NCBI GenBank assembly: GCA_964626595.1
Contig: CAZVFU010000002.1
Location: 41,363 to 105,362, forward strand
Length of the DNA stretch: 64,000 nucleotides
DNA from: JAWLFI01 sp964626595
Lineage (GTDB): Bacteria > Bacteroidota > Bacteroidia > Chitinophagales > Saprospiraceae
Direction of reading: 5' to 3'
Below the pieces are notes generated by a model that was not told the DNA's origin, ran no database searches, and worked only from the letters and a program-made list of their open reading frames with translations. Numbering within the stretch: the stretch's first letter is position 1; the number at the start of each line of letters is the position of its first letter. The translations under genes were made by a program, and so were the position numbers. Shown here one piece after another: positions 45,135-53,818 of this stretch.

Positions 45135-47000
45135 TTATTGCAATCGTTGTTGCCAGGAGGGCTCTAAAGGCTGACCGTATTGTGCGGCTGTTTGAGCATC
45201 GGATCGGGCCTGTTGAAACTGGTTTTGCTGAATGTACACCTTCGCCCGTAATTTGTAGTAATTTCCATTATTGGGATTGAGCTGGAGCGCATTATTAATG
45301 CCTGTAAGGGCCTCATTCATGTCGTTTAGCCGCATGGAGGTCAGGCTGTAGTTATACCAGATTTCGGCATCGCTCGGTTTGAACTGTAAATAAGATTTCA
45401 AGTCTTCACGGGCGAGTTGGTAACGGCCCAGGCGGTCGTTCACGGCAGCCCGATTCAGGTAGGAGGCTGCGTGATTGGGGTCGAGTTCAATGGCTGTATT
45501 CAAATCCTGAATAGCTTGGTTAAATTGATTGAGGCGGGCATAAGTAGCGCCCCGATTTCCGTAGTATTCTCCTCGATCGGGATTATGTTCAATGGCTTTA
45601 TTGTAATCCTGAAGTGCGGGCTGAAGCTTTCCTTCATTAAAGTACAGTTTTGCACGGCTGTTATATGTGGCATGACGAGTGGGGTCTGCCTGTATGCCTT
45701 TTGAATAGTCTGCCATAGCTTTTTCGGGCTGTCCTTGATCCCTGTAGAAGTTTCCTCTATTTCCGAGTGCCAGAGGCGAATTGGGGTGAAATTGCAGAAC
45801 GTGAGACCACATCGTTTCGCTATTCTCCCAAATTTGCGATTGTCGATAGGTCCATCCGGCATATATGAGGAGTAAGGCCGCACTCAGCCCCAGGGCGAGT
45901 TTTGTATTCTTTTGACTTTGAATAAATTTCCCCGCCCAAAAGAAAAAGCCAAAGTAGCCGATGTAGGTGAACCGATCTGCAATAAAGCCTTGTCCAGCAC
46001 CTACGACCTGAAGAACAAAAATGACATTGACGGTAAAAAAAGCAAAGGCGAAAACAGCGGTTTTGTATTTTTTCTTCCAAAGCCAATAGAGCAGACCGAG
46101 TAGCGGCAAAATGGCTACGCCCAACAAGTAGTGAATAGCTTTTAGTCCGTCGGGATATGGATACAGTGGAGACATCGGATAGGGAATGACTATTTTGTAC
46201 AAATAGACCATGTACGAGTAGGCTCCGATAAGGGGTCGTTCAAACCATGAAAAGAGTTCTTGTGTTTCGCCAGGATTCAGAGAACCGGCCCCTTTTAGGA
46301 AGTAAAGCCCGGCCAGTCCGGTAATGAGCGATAAAAGAAAGAAAGGCCATTTTTCTATGATATAGCTCAGCCTGAATTTTTTCTTCAGCAAATAATCAGC
46401 GCATAGGAAGGCCAGTGGTAGTGAAACGGCCTGAATTTTAGAAAGCAAAGCGAGGGGGAATAAAAGTAATGAATAGTAGAAAAACTTTTTCTTTTGATAA
46501 GACTTGAGGTAAAAGAGAAAGGAGAGCCAAAAAAAGACTGCGAAAAGAACATCTTTTCGTTCGGTAATCCACGCTACGGATTCTACTCTCATGGGGTGCA
46601 GGGCAAAAAGTAGAGCTACAATTAGAGCTGCTGTGTGGGACAATTTTAGCCTCATGCTTACAAAAAAGACGAGCAAGCAGCTCAGAATGTGAAGTATGAG
46701 GTTGGTTATGTGCATAGCGGAGGGATCCATACCAAAAATGGCATGCTCAACCGCAAAACTAAGTATAGGCAGTGGATTGTAATTTCCAATAATGGAACGC
46801 GAAAAGATTCGCTTAATATTTTCACCGCTCAGTGATTGGATGTCCGGATTCTCATATACATTGACATCGTCGTCCCAATATACGAAGTCCGCATCCCAAA
46901 CCGGTGAATAGGCTAAAAAGACAGCTACCGATAGAATGATCAGCGCCTGAATCCAGGAAGGTTTTGTATTCTTTTTTTTACTTTTTTTCTTTTTGGCCAT
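45135..47000 (-). CDS. TMTC-like membrane protein with TPR repeats (putative O-mannosyltransferase)
   Basis: 621 aa. After a Lys-rich start and one membrane segment comes FVYWDDDVNVYENPD, the acidic loop seen in the PMT/TMTC glycosyltransferase superfamily, then NPLPILSF, HITNLILH and LFALHPMRVESVAWI. About ten membrane helices reach residue 380. From about 395 to 610 there are six or so TPR motifs (ALGNRGNFYRDQGQPEKA, YLNRAAVNDRLGRYQLA). Eukaryotic TMTC proteins with this layout O-mannosylate secreted proteins. Transferase activity is inferred. Confidence 0.78.
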   Translation of the reverse strand: MAKKKKSKKKNTKPSWIQALIILSVAVFLAYSPVWDADFVYWDDDVNVYENPDIQSLSGENIKRIFSRSIIGNYNPLPILSFAVEHAIFGMDPSAMHITNLILHILSCLLVFFVSMRLKLSHTAALIVALLFALHPMRVESVAWITERKDVLFAVFFWLSFLFYLKSYQKKKFFYYSLLLFPLALLSKIQAVSLPLAFLCADYLLKKKFRLSYIIEKWPFFLLSLITGLAGLYFLKGAGSLNPGETQELFSWFERPLIGAYSYMVYLYKIVIPYPMSPLYPYPDGLKAIHYLLGVAILPLLGLLYWLWKKKYKTAVFAFAFFTVNVIFVLQVVGAGQGFIADRFTYIGYFGFFFWAGKFIQSQKNTKLALGLSAALLLIYAGWTYRQSQIWENSETMWSHVLQFHPNSPLALGNRGNFYRDQGQPEKAMADYSKGIQADPTRHATYNSRAKLYFNEGKLQPALQDYNKAIEHNPDRGEYYGNRGATYARLNQFNQAIQDLNTAIELDPNHAASYLNRAAVNDRLGRYQLAREDLKSYLQFKPSDAEIWYNYSLTSMRLNDMNEALTGINNALQLNPNNGNYYKLRAKVYIQQNQFQQARSDAQTAAQYGQPLEPSWQQRLQ

Positions 47001-47010
47001 GGTGGTTGGC

Positions 47011-47700
47011 TTATTCGTCTACTTTTAATTTTTGTAGGAGTTGGAGGGTATAATCAGCAACGCGATCCAGGTAGGGGTCCGGGGAGGCATAGCAGACAAC
47101 GTTTTGCAGAGTTTTTACTGCTGTGGCTGTTGTTTGTCCTATGGCGACCAGACAAGGTAGGGGAGGTTCCTGAAATTTAAAGTATGCTTTGGCGTTGAGC
47201 GGGCTGGTTAGCACGGCCAAATCGTGAGACTCAAAATTAACACTTTCTTTAATTTCATTCGAGTACACGACCAGGTCAAAGAGCTTCCAATCTACCCCGG
47301 TTACCTGCCGCAATCGGTTCAGACTATTATCTGCCCGAACGGCGAGTACAGTATCTCCTCCAAACCATTCTTTAAACTCTTTAAATGTAGATGCAGGACG
47401 TCCCTCACCGATGAAATCAACTGCACTTACATACTCTTTCAGGCTTTCTGCTGTGTTGGCACCCAGGGCGGCAAATTTGACTTGATCAGGAAGGGGAATA
47501 TCCTTTTCTTCCACTTGTTTGAAGAAGTAGTCTACTCCTTTTCGACTGTAGAAAAACAGGCAGTCCACTTCGGGGATTTCTTCGAAGGTGACCGATCTAT
47601 ACTCGAGGAAGTTCACTGCTTGTACCTGATGGCCCGCAGCCTCAAGTGGGGCAACAAAGTCCTCGATGTGATCCTTTTTAGTAATCAGTATTTTGGCCAT
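47011..47700 (-). CDS. hemD: Uroporphyrinogen-III synthase
   Basis: 229 aa, two-domain HemD that cyclises hydroxymethylbilane. The sequence is divergent, as HemD always is, but ILITKKD, LFFYSRKGVDYFF, FAALGANTAESL, VYSNEIKE, VLTSPLNAKAYF and CLVAIGQTTATAV appear in the expected order. hemC is two genes upstream on the same strand. ATG 47700 is used; another ATG at 47712 would overlap the upstream gene by 11 bases and is also possible. Confidence 0.88.
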   Translation of the reverse strand: MAKILITKKDHIEDFVAPLEAAGHQVQAVNFLEYRSVTFEEIPEVDCLFFYSRKGVDYFFKQVEEKDIPLPDQVKFAALGANTAESLKEYVSAVDFIGEGRPASTFKEFKEWFGGDTVLAVRADNSLNRLRQVTGVDWKLFDLVVYSNEIKESVNFESHDLAVLTSPLNAKAYFKFQEPPLPCLVAIGQTTATAVKTLQNVVCYASPDPYLDRVADYTLQLLQKLKVDE

Positions 47701-47701
47701 A

Positions 47702-48283
47702 TTAAAGTACATCTATTTGACCTGCCTCGATAAGAACAAACAAGCTTTTTGCTGCTGCTATCGTATCGTGAAAGGCATCATTAGGATTATTGTAAGGTTT
47801 TCCAAATACGCGCTGATGCAATTCGCTTAGGGTTGGCCATTTTAGTTTCCCTCCCTTTCCTACAATTTTACAAAAATACGTTGATTCTTGCATAATGCAG
47901 TAGGACTCAGAAACCGCAAGTCGCTGGGGCATATTCATTCGGTGAAACTCAGCCAGAACTACATTTTCATTAAATCGAAGATTGTGGGCAAAAACAACTT
48001 CTGCTTTATCCACTGCTTTTGAGAAGTTATTTAAAACGTCTTTGAGGGGCTTCCCTTCCTCTTCGGCCCTTTTTTGCGTAACATGCGAAAATTTTTCAAT
48101 TTCTGGAGTGAGTTCATAGTTTTCCGGAGATACTATATCGTTACCACTTTCTATTTTTTTGTATTTATCGTCGAATAGGATCCATGCTAAGTGGATCAAT
48201 CGCGGCCAACTAAAGGTATCTGTCGGATATGCTTTCCAATTTTTAGGTCTTCCTGCTGCTGAACAATCGAAAACTAAATACAT
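47702..48283 (-). CDS. DnaQ-fold (DEDDh) exonuclease homologue, catalytic residues missing
   Basis: 193 aa. The fold and conserved non-catalytic blocks of Bacteroidota 3'-5' exonucleases are evident (GRPKNWKA, WPRLIHLAWILFDD, FAHNLRFNENVV, KWPTLSELHQRVFG). The catalytic set is degraded: motif I DxE is D6-C-S8, motif II Asp is N105, and the motif III His aligns with N168 although D173 remains. Nuclease activity is therefore unlikely. It lies between hemC and hemD with 6- and 1-base gaps, so it is certainly co-transcribed with haem genes. Confidence 0.8.
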   Translation of the reverse strand: MYLVFDCSAAGRPKNWKAYPTDTFSWPRLIHLAWILFDDKYKKIESGNDIVSPENYELTPEIEKFSHVTQKRAEEEGKPLKDVLNNFSKAVDKAEVVFAHNLRFNENVVLAEFHRMNMPQRLAVSESYCIMQESTYFCKIVGKGGKLKWPTLSELHQRVFGKPYNNPNDAFHDTIAAAKSLFVLIEAGQIDVL

Positions 48284-48289
48284 GCTGAT

Positions 48290-49189
48290 TTATTTTTTTT
48301 GCAGTTGCTCGAGTACGGTTTGAGCCAGTTTGTCTGAAGTCGCTGAACTATGGTGGACATATTGCACATGGGCGTCCCAACGATGTGCCATAGCGGCCCA
48401 GACGTGAAAATTATGATCTGCATCGATTTCACAATAGACGCCAAGTGGGGTTTGACATCCTCCCCCCATTAGTTTTAATACACCGCGTTCGATATTGGTC
48501 CGCTCTCCGGTTTCCCGATGATGCAATTGAGCTAAGATCGATCGGAGCTCTCGATCCTCGCTGCGAGTTTGTAGGCCAAGTACACCTTGTGCCGGCGCCG
48601 GCACGAATTCTTTGGGGTTGCACTTGAATACATAATAGTCAGCGAGATCAACATCAATCCGGGTAGCTCCGGCTGCAGCCAGAATAATTCCGTCTAGATT
48701 TTCATCGTGAATTTTTCGAATTCGCGTCTGGACATTTCCTCGGATGTCAACAATACGAACATCAGGTCGAAAGTGAAGTAACTGGGCTTTTCTTCGGGCT
48801 GAGCTCGTTCCAATAGTACCATTCTCAACCAAATGCAACGGGCGCGACAAGTCGACACTTTCTGGGCGCATAATTACCCAATCTTCAACGGGTGCCCGGT
48901 CAGAAACTGCGGCAATGACCAGCGAATCAGGTTGTGTCGTTTGAAGGTCTTTAAGGGAATGAACAGCTAAGTCGATTTTACCCTGAATCAGCGCGTCCTC
49001 AATTTCTTTGGTAAAGAAACCTTTTCCCTCCATTTTATCAAAACTCAGATCCTGAACTCGATCTCCTTTCGTTTTTATGATTTGGATATTCGTTTCTATT
49101 CCTCTTTCCTGGAGCAAATCTCGCACATAATGGGCCTGCCAAAGTGCTAATTTACTTCCTCGGGAACCCAGTTGAATTGTTCTGTCCAT
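48290..49189 (-). CDS. hemC: Porphobilinogen deaminase (hydroxymethylbilane synthase)
   Basis: 299 aa. Polymerises four porphobilinogens onto a dipyrromethane cofactor bound at C245 (GGGCQTPLG). Other markers are IQLGSRGSKLALWQA, IKTKGDR, the catalytic-Asp region DLAVHSLKDL, GTSSARRKAQLL and DIRGNVQTRIRKI. Normal length. First gene of the minus-strand chain hemC-DnaQ-like-hemD-TMTC-recN-fabI, divergent from lpxD. Confidence 0.97.
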   Translation of the reverse strand: MDRTIQLGSRGSKLALWQAHYVRDLLQERGIETNIQIIKTKGDRVQDLSFDKMEGKGFFTKEIEDALIQGKIDLAVHSLKDLQTTQPDSLVIAAVSDRAPVEDWVIMRPESVDLSRPLHLVENGTIGTSSARRKAQLLHFRPDVRIVDIRGNVQTRIRKIHDENLDGIILAAAGATRIDVDLADYYVFKCNPKEFVPAPAQGVLGLQTRSEDRELRSILAQLHHRETGERTNIERGVLKLMGGGCQTPLGVYCEIDADHNFHVWAAMAHRWDAHVQYVHHSSATSDKLAQTVLEQLQKK

Positions 49190-49282
49190 AATAAAAACTG
49201 ATGAAAGACAAAGGTAAATAAGGAATGTCGTATATCGTAAAAAACTTTACGATGACTGTTTCGGAGTTCTTATATTAGCGCT

Positions 49283-50329
49283 ATGGAAGTTACGGTAGAA
49301 AAAATTGCTCAATTGGTGCAGGGGCGAATTGAAGGGAATCATCAAGCGTTCATTATAGGTCCGGGAAGAATCGAAGATGCAGCTGAGGGGCAGTTGAGCT
49401 TTTTGGGAAACCCGAAATACGAACCTTATCTGTATACAACCCAGGCAACAGCCGTTCTCGTTCAAGAGAATTTTAAGGCTCGGAAGCCGCTGTCGACGAC
49501 TTTAATCCGGGTACCGGATGTTTATCTCGCGCTTGGAATTTTGCTGGAGGCTTTTGATTCGGGCCTTCCAGCACCCACGGATATATCTTCACAAGTTTTT
49601 ATTGATGATGAGGCAGAGGTAGACCCTAGTGCCCGTATTGGCCCCAATGTTCAAATTCAAGCCGGAGCACGCATCGAAAAAGGTGTAGTCATTGATGGCC
49701 AAAGTTTTATTGGAGCCCAAAGTGTGATTGGAGAAAATACCCGATTATACCCCGGTGTAAAAATTTTGCACGGCTGCTCCATTGGCTCTCACTGTATAAT
49801 TCACAGCAACTCAGTAATAGGTTCTGACGGTTTTGGTTTCTCAAAAAATGGGAAAGGCGAGTTTGAAAAAATTAAACAAACGGGGGGTGTAGTGATAGGA
49901 GATAATGTTGAAATTGGAGCGAATTGCACGATTGACAGGGGATCTATTGGTGATACTCGGATTGAAACGGGCGCGAAGTTGGATAACCTCATTCAAATTG
50001 CGCATAACGTTACGGTGGGCAAACATACCGTCATTGCTGCTCAGGCCGGTATTGCCGGCTCCACAAAAGTAGGCTCACATTGCATGATCGGTGGACAGGT
50101 GGGCATAGTAGGTCATCTGGAAATAAAGGATCACACCCATATTCAGGCTCAATCTGGGGTGGCCTCGAGCTCAAAGCAATCAGGTGAAAAGCTGTACGGG
50201 ACTCCAGCCATTTCATACTCAAACTATTTACGCTCTTATGCGGTATTTCGAAATCTGCCCGAACAAATGCGACGAATTCAATCGCTTGAGCAAGAAATTG
50301 AGAAGTTAAAAATTCAAAGTAACCATTAA
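49283..50329 (+). CDS. lpxD: UDP-3-O-(3-hydroxyacyl)glucosamine N-acyltransferase
   Basis: 348 aa, third step of lipid A synthesis. The N-terminal uridine-binding domain (about residues 1-105, with LSFLGNPKYEPYL) is followed by left-handed beta-helix hexapeptide repeats. The catalytic H241 lies in IAHNVTVG. A C-terminal helix (RRIQSLEQEIEKL) completes the trimer fold. 142 bases separate it from the lpxC/fabZ gene, which has its own promoter-like region. Confidence 0.96.
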   Translation: MEVTVEKIAQLVQGRIEGNHQAFIIGPGRIEDAAEGQLSFLGNPKYEPYLYTTQATAVLVQENFKARKPLSTTLIRVPDVYLALGILLEAFDSGLPAPTDISSQVFIDDEAEVDPSARIGPNVQIQAGARIEKGVVIDGQSFIGAQSVIGENTRLYPGVKILHGCSIGSHCIIHSNSVIGSDGFGFSKNGKGEFEKIKQTGGVVIGDNVEIGANCTIDRGSIGDTRIETGAKLDNLIQIAHNVTVGKHTVIAAQAGIAGSTKVGSHCMIGGQVGIVGHLEIKDHTHIQAQSGVASSSKQSGEKLYGTPAISYSNYLRSYAVFRNLPEQMRRIQSLEQEIEKLKIQSNH

Positions 50330-50369
50330 TTTACCCAACCTTTTCTCAACCACTATGGGTATATAAGGA

Positions 50370-50463
50370 ATAGAATTGTGCCATCACATTGATGAGGTGG
50401 AGCTGAATAAAGTTAAAATAGAATTGTATTTTTGACCCGGATTTAGTCAAAATTGAATTCTAT
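50370..50463 (+). promoter_or_regulatory. Candidate operator repeats before lpxC/fabZ
   Basis: ATAGAATTGT occurs at 50370-50379 and 50418-50427. The second copy begins a 19-base arm (50418-50436) that pairs imperfectly with an inverted arm at 50446-50463 ending AATTCTAT, around a 9-base centre. The left arm contains the -7 box at 50427-50434. Either a regulator-binding site or a leader RNA hairpin; no regulator is identified. Confidence 0.45.
50427..50434 (+). promoter_or_regulatory. lpxC/fabZ promoter -7 box
   Basis: TATTTTTG matches TAnnTTTG exactly, 37 bases before the ATG. No clear -33 TTTG lies at the expected distance, which would fit a regulated promoter. Confidence 0.5.
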
Positions 50464-50471
50464 CCTTATAT

Positions 50472-51863
50472 ATGAAACAACAAACACTCAAGGGGTCTAT
50501 CTTTTTAGAGGGTAAAGGTTTGCACACAGGCTTATCCATTAGGGTGGGGCTGCACCCGTCTGATGCTGATTCTGGGTATTATTTTGTCCGAACAGATATT
50601 GAAGGAGCTCCCACAGTGAAAGCCGATCCTGACGCTGTTTTTTCAACAGCCAGAGGAACGAGCTTGAAAGCCGGGGACGTTGAAGTTCATACGGTTGAGC
50701 ATTTATTATCTGCGCTCTTTGGCTTAGGTGTAGATAATGCCCGTATTGAACTTGATGGTCCAGAAGTACCCATTTTAGATGGAAGTGCACTGCCTTTTGT
50801 CGAAGCGATAAAGAGTGTGGGGATTGAAACCCAATCCGCAGAGCGCATCATTTTTGTCCCTAAAAAGCCAATTCATTATCAAGATGCAGATTCCGGAGCT
50901 CAAATCAGCCTGTATCCCAGCGATGCTTTTGAACTTCTAACTTTAGTCGATTTTGATTCGGATGTTATTGGTGAACAATATGCTAAACTTGATGACTGGA
51001 GTCAATACGAAACCTCTGTAGCTCCGAGTAAAACCTTTGTGTTTGTTAGAGATATTGAAGCCCTCATGGATCAGGGGTTGATAAAAGGTGGAAGTTTGGA
51101 TAATGCGATTGTGATAGCAGATGAAAAAGTCCCTGAATCCACCCTTAATAGGTTGTCCGAGCGATTAGATCGTTATGAGATCAAGAGCACCAATAAAGGT
51201 ATCCTAAATCAATCGGATTTACGCTTTGCAAATGAACCTGCAAGACATAAGTTACTCGATGTGGTCGGAGATATGGCACTACTTGGTAAATATGTTCAAG
51301 CGCGTATAGTGGCTGTAAAACCGGGACATAAAGTGAACGTTGCATTTACTTCCTTGCTGAAGAGTGAATGGCTAAAATGTCAAAAGGAAGATCACTGCCC
51401 GGAATACGACCCTTCTGTTCCACCAGTGTACACAACTCAGAAAATTGAACAAACACTGCCGCATCGCTTTCCGTTTCTCATGGTAGATAAAATCATTGAA
51501 CTGACTGAGAACCAGGTAGTCGGTGTCAAGAATATTTCGGCTGATCAATATTTTTTTCAGGGCCATTTCCCCAATAACCCCGTTTTCCCGGGTGTTCTGC
51601 AATTAGAAGCTATGGCTCAAACGGGTGGGATATTAGCGTTATCAACCGTACCTGACCCAGATAATTGGGATACGTACTTTTTGAAAATTGATAAAGTTCG
51701 CTTTAAACGCAAAGTCGTACCTGGTGATACCCTTATTCTTAAATTAAAACTTTTGGGCCCTATTCGACGAGGAATTTGTTTTATGCATGCGAAGGCATTT
51801 GTAGCAAAGGAATTGGTATCGGAAGGAGAATTAACGGCTCAGATTATTAAGCGAAAATCATAA
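50472..51863 (+). CDS. lpxC/fabZ: Bifunctional LpxC deacetylase / FabZ dehydratase
   Basis: 463-residue fusion typical of Bacteroidota. Residues 1 to about 305 are UDP-3-O-acyl-GlcNAc deacetylase: zinc ligand H77 in TVEHLLSALFG, then RHKLLDVVGD (zinc His and Asp) and KPGHKVNVAF (catalytic His). After a short linker, residues about 320-463 are the 3-hydroxyacyl-ACP dehydratase: LPHRFPFLMVDKI, catalytic H365 in GHFPNNPVFPG and E379 in QLEAMAQ. It links lipid A commitment with fatty-acid elongation in one protein. lpxA starts one base inside its stop. Confidence 0.97.
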   Translation: MKQQTLKGSIFLEGKGLHTGLSIRVGLHPSDADSGYYFVRTDIEGAPTVKADPDAVFSTARGTSLKAGDVEVHTVEHLLSALFGLGVDNARIELDGPEVPILDGSALPFVEAIKSVGIETQSAERIIFVPKKPIHYQDADSGAQISLYPSDAFELLTLVDFDSDVIGEQYAKLDDWSQYETSVAPSKTFVFVRDIEALMDQGLIKGGSLDNAIVIADEKVPESTLNRLSERLDRYEIKSTNKGILNQSDLRFANEPARHKLLDVVGDMALLGKYVQARIVAVKPGHKVNVAFTSLLKSEWLKCQKEDHCPEYDPSVPPVYTTQKIEQTLPHRFPFLMVDKIIELTENQVVGVKNISADQYFFQGHFPNNPVFPGVLQLEAMAQTGGILALSTVPDPDNWDTYFLKIDKVRFKRKVVPGDTLILKLKLLGPIRRGICFMHAKAFVAKELVSEGELTAQIIKRKS

Positions 51864-52648
51864 TGGTAAAAACAGAACTCACGAACGTACACCCTAATGC
51901 ATCTATTCATGAAAGCGTGGTTATATCGCCATTCGTCACTATTGAGGAGGATGTCCAGATTGGCGAAGGTTGTTGGATTGGCCCCAATGCTGTGATCTTG
52001 AATGGAACTCGCATGGGAAAGAACTGCAAAGTTTTTCCAGGGGCCATTGTTGGAGGTGTTTCTCAAGATCTTAAATACAAAGGAGAGGAGTCCATTTTAT
52101 TGATTGGAGACAATGTGGTCATTCGGGAGTACTGTACCCTGAATAGAGGAACCCAGGCAAATTATGCGACAAAAATTGGTAATAACTGCCTACTTATGGC
52201 TTATGTGCATGTAGCACATGATTGTGTTTTAGGGGACTATTGTATTCTTTCTAATAATGTGAATCTCGCCGGACATATTTCGGTTGGAGACTATGCCATT
52301 ATTGGGGGGTTAGCTGCTGTTCATCAGTTTGTTCAAGTCGGAGAGCATGCTTTTATAGGCGGCGGCGCTCTTGTTCGGAAAGATGTCCCTCCTTATGTAA
52401 AGGCCGCTAGAAATCCACTCTCTTATGTAGGTGTAAATTCGGTAGGCCTGCGGCGCAGGGGCTTTTCAAAAGATCAAATACATCACATTCAGGATATTTA
52501 TAGACTACTTTTTGTTCGGGGCTTAAACCATACAAATGCAGTTGCTGAGGTCCGAAAAACAATTGAAGAGTCCGTAGAGAAATCTCGCATTCTAGAATTT
52601 TTATCTCAAACAGAACGCGGTGTCATGCGTGGATTTCGCGCATTGTAA
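51863..52648 (+). CDS. lpxA: UDP-N-acetylglucosamine O-acyltransferase
   Basis: 261 aa, first step of lipid A synthesis. Hexapeptide beta-helix with catalytic H119 in VAHDCVLGDYC, substrate-site NRGTQANYATKIG, and a C-terminal helical domain with NSVGLRRRGFS. The ATG overlaps the lpxC/fabZ stop (TAATG), and its own stop overlaps the ABC ATPase start in the same way, so the three are translated as a unit. Confidence 0.97.
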   Translation: MVKTELTNVHPNASIHESVVISPFVTIEEDVQIGEGCWIGPNAVILNGTRMGKNCKVFPGAIVGGVSQDLKYKGEESILLIGDNVVIREYCTLNRGTQANYATKIGNNCLLMAYVHVAHDCVLGDYCILSNNVNLAGHISVGDYAIIGGLAAVHQFVQVGEHAFIGGGALVRKDVPPYVKAARNPLSYVGVNSVGLRRRGFSKDQIHHIQDIYRLLFVRGLNHTNAVAEVRKTIEESVEKSRILEFLSQTERGVMRGFRAL

Positions 52649-53265
52649 TGGATTTGCTTGCAGAAAATATTAGCAAGCGCAGAGGGCGACAGTGGGTGAT
52701 TCGAAACTTTTCACATCGATTCCTTCCAGATCAAGTATACGGAGTTGCAGGTTCTAATGGAAGTGGTAAATCTACTCTGCTACAACTGCTTAGTAGTTTT
52801 TTGGAGCCCTCAAAGGGGAATTGTTTCCTGTTGAACCGGAAAGAGAAAAAAACCGCACAGGAAGGGATGGGCTTTTTTGCAGTTGCCGCTCCCTATTTAC
52901 CCCTCATTCCTCATTTTTCCATTCGGGAATGGATGCGCTTTCATGCAAAATGTAAGGGATGGTCACATGGAGCCACAACAGAGGAGCTGATTGAGTTGAC
53001 CGGCTTAGCACAACATTCAAATAAGCCCATTCACGCTTTATCTAGTGGAATGAAACAGCGGATCCAACTTCTTACTGCCTTAGCATCGGATTCTTCTTTT
53101 ATATTTTTGGATGAACCTACCAGTAATTTAGATGAGAAATCAAAGCAATGGTTTGTCGATCAGCTCCATTCATTCAAATCTGGAAAAGGGATTATTATGG
53201 CCTCTAATGAATCCTTTGATTTAGCTCTATGTGAGCATATCATTCAGGTGCAAAACTATAAGTAG
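52648..53265 (+). CDS. ABC transporter ATP-binding protein
   Basis: 205-residue ATPase domain with Walker A GSNGSGKST, Q-loop region, signature ALSSGMKQRIQL and Walker B FIFLDEPTSNLD. It has no membrane domain and no permease gene follows, so the partner must be encoded elsewhere. The coupled start within the lpxA stop suggests a role in envelope lipid or polysaccharide export, but substrate and partner are unknown. Confidence 0.88.
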   Translation: MDLLAENISKRRGRQWVIRNFSHRFLPDQVYGVAGSNGSGKSTLLQLLSSFLEPSKGNCFLLNRKEKKTAQEGMGFFAVAAPYLPLIPHFSIREWMRFHAKCKGWSHGATTEELIELTGLAQHSNKPIHALSSGMKQRIQLLTALASDSSFIFLDEPTSNLDEKSKQWFVDQLHSFKSGKGIIMASNESFDLALCEHIIQVQNYK

Positions 53266-53277
53266 AGAATGGGAAGG

Positions 53278-53625
53278 TCAATCTTCTGCCCCAAACCGAT
53301 TTTGCAGTTTTCGGAGTCCGCGTCTTAATTTGCGAAGCGACTTCACAATATCTGACTTATTCCTTTTTTTTTCATCAATCAGATCGAGTTCAGCGCGTGC
53401 ACCGTCTAGGGTAAATCCGCGTTCTTTTACCAAATGATAGATGAGGTTCAACTCCTCAAGGTTATCCGGAGTGAAACGCCTATCGCCCTTGCTGTTTTTG
53501 TGAGGCTTTAAGGAAGGAAATTCATTCTCCCAATATCGAATGAGTGAACTCGACACATCATACATTTCTGCAACTTCCCCGATGGAGTAATATCTTTTGC
53601 TTAATGTCGATGGATCAATCTTCAT
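53278..53625 (-). CDS. MerR-family transcriptional regulator
   Basis: 115 aa. N-terminal winged helix-turn-helix with YSIGEVAEMYDVSSSLIRYWE and DRRFTPDNLEELNLIY, then a short basic helix. There is no C-terminal metal or drug-binding domain, so the signal is unknown. Convergent with the ABC ATPase gene (12 bases between stops). The 193 bases upstream hold no other gene. The type is common in Bacteroidota next to the M23 peptidase gene found here. Confidence 0.9.
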   Translation of the reverse strand: MKIDPSTLSKRYYSIGEVAEMYDVSSSLIRYWENEFPSLKPHKNSKGDRRFTPDNLEELNLIYHLVKERGFTLDGARAELDLIDEKKRNKSDIVKSLRKLRRGLRKLQNRFGAED

Positions 53626-53818
53626 GAAATTTATAAATTATTGGGCTTCTATACGATCAAATATACGATTTTGGAATCATCTGATGAAACTCAGTAGATA
53701 AGTAGATGCCTAAGGAGAAGAAAAGGAAGGTCTTTTTATACCAAGTAACAAATGGTAAAAATCATCTGGGGATTCGTATCGCAGTATATTTGGAAACTAA
53801 ACTCTAAATATGGAGTCT

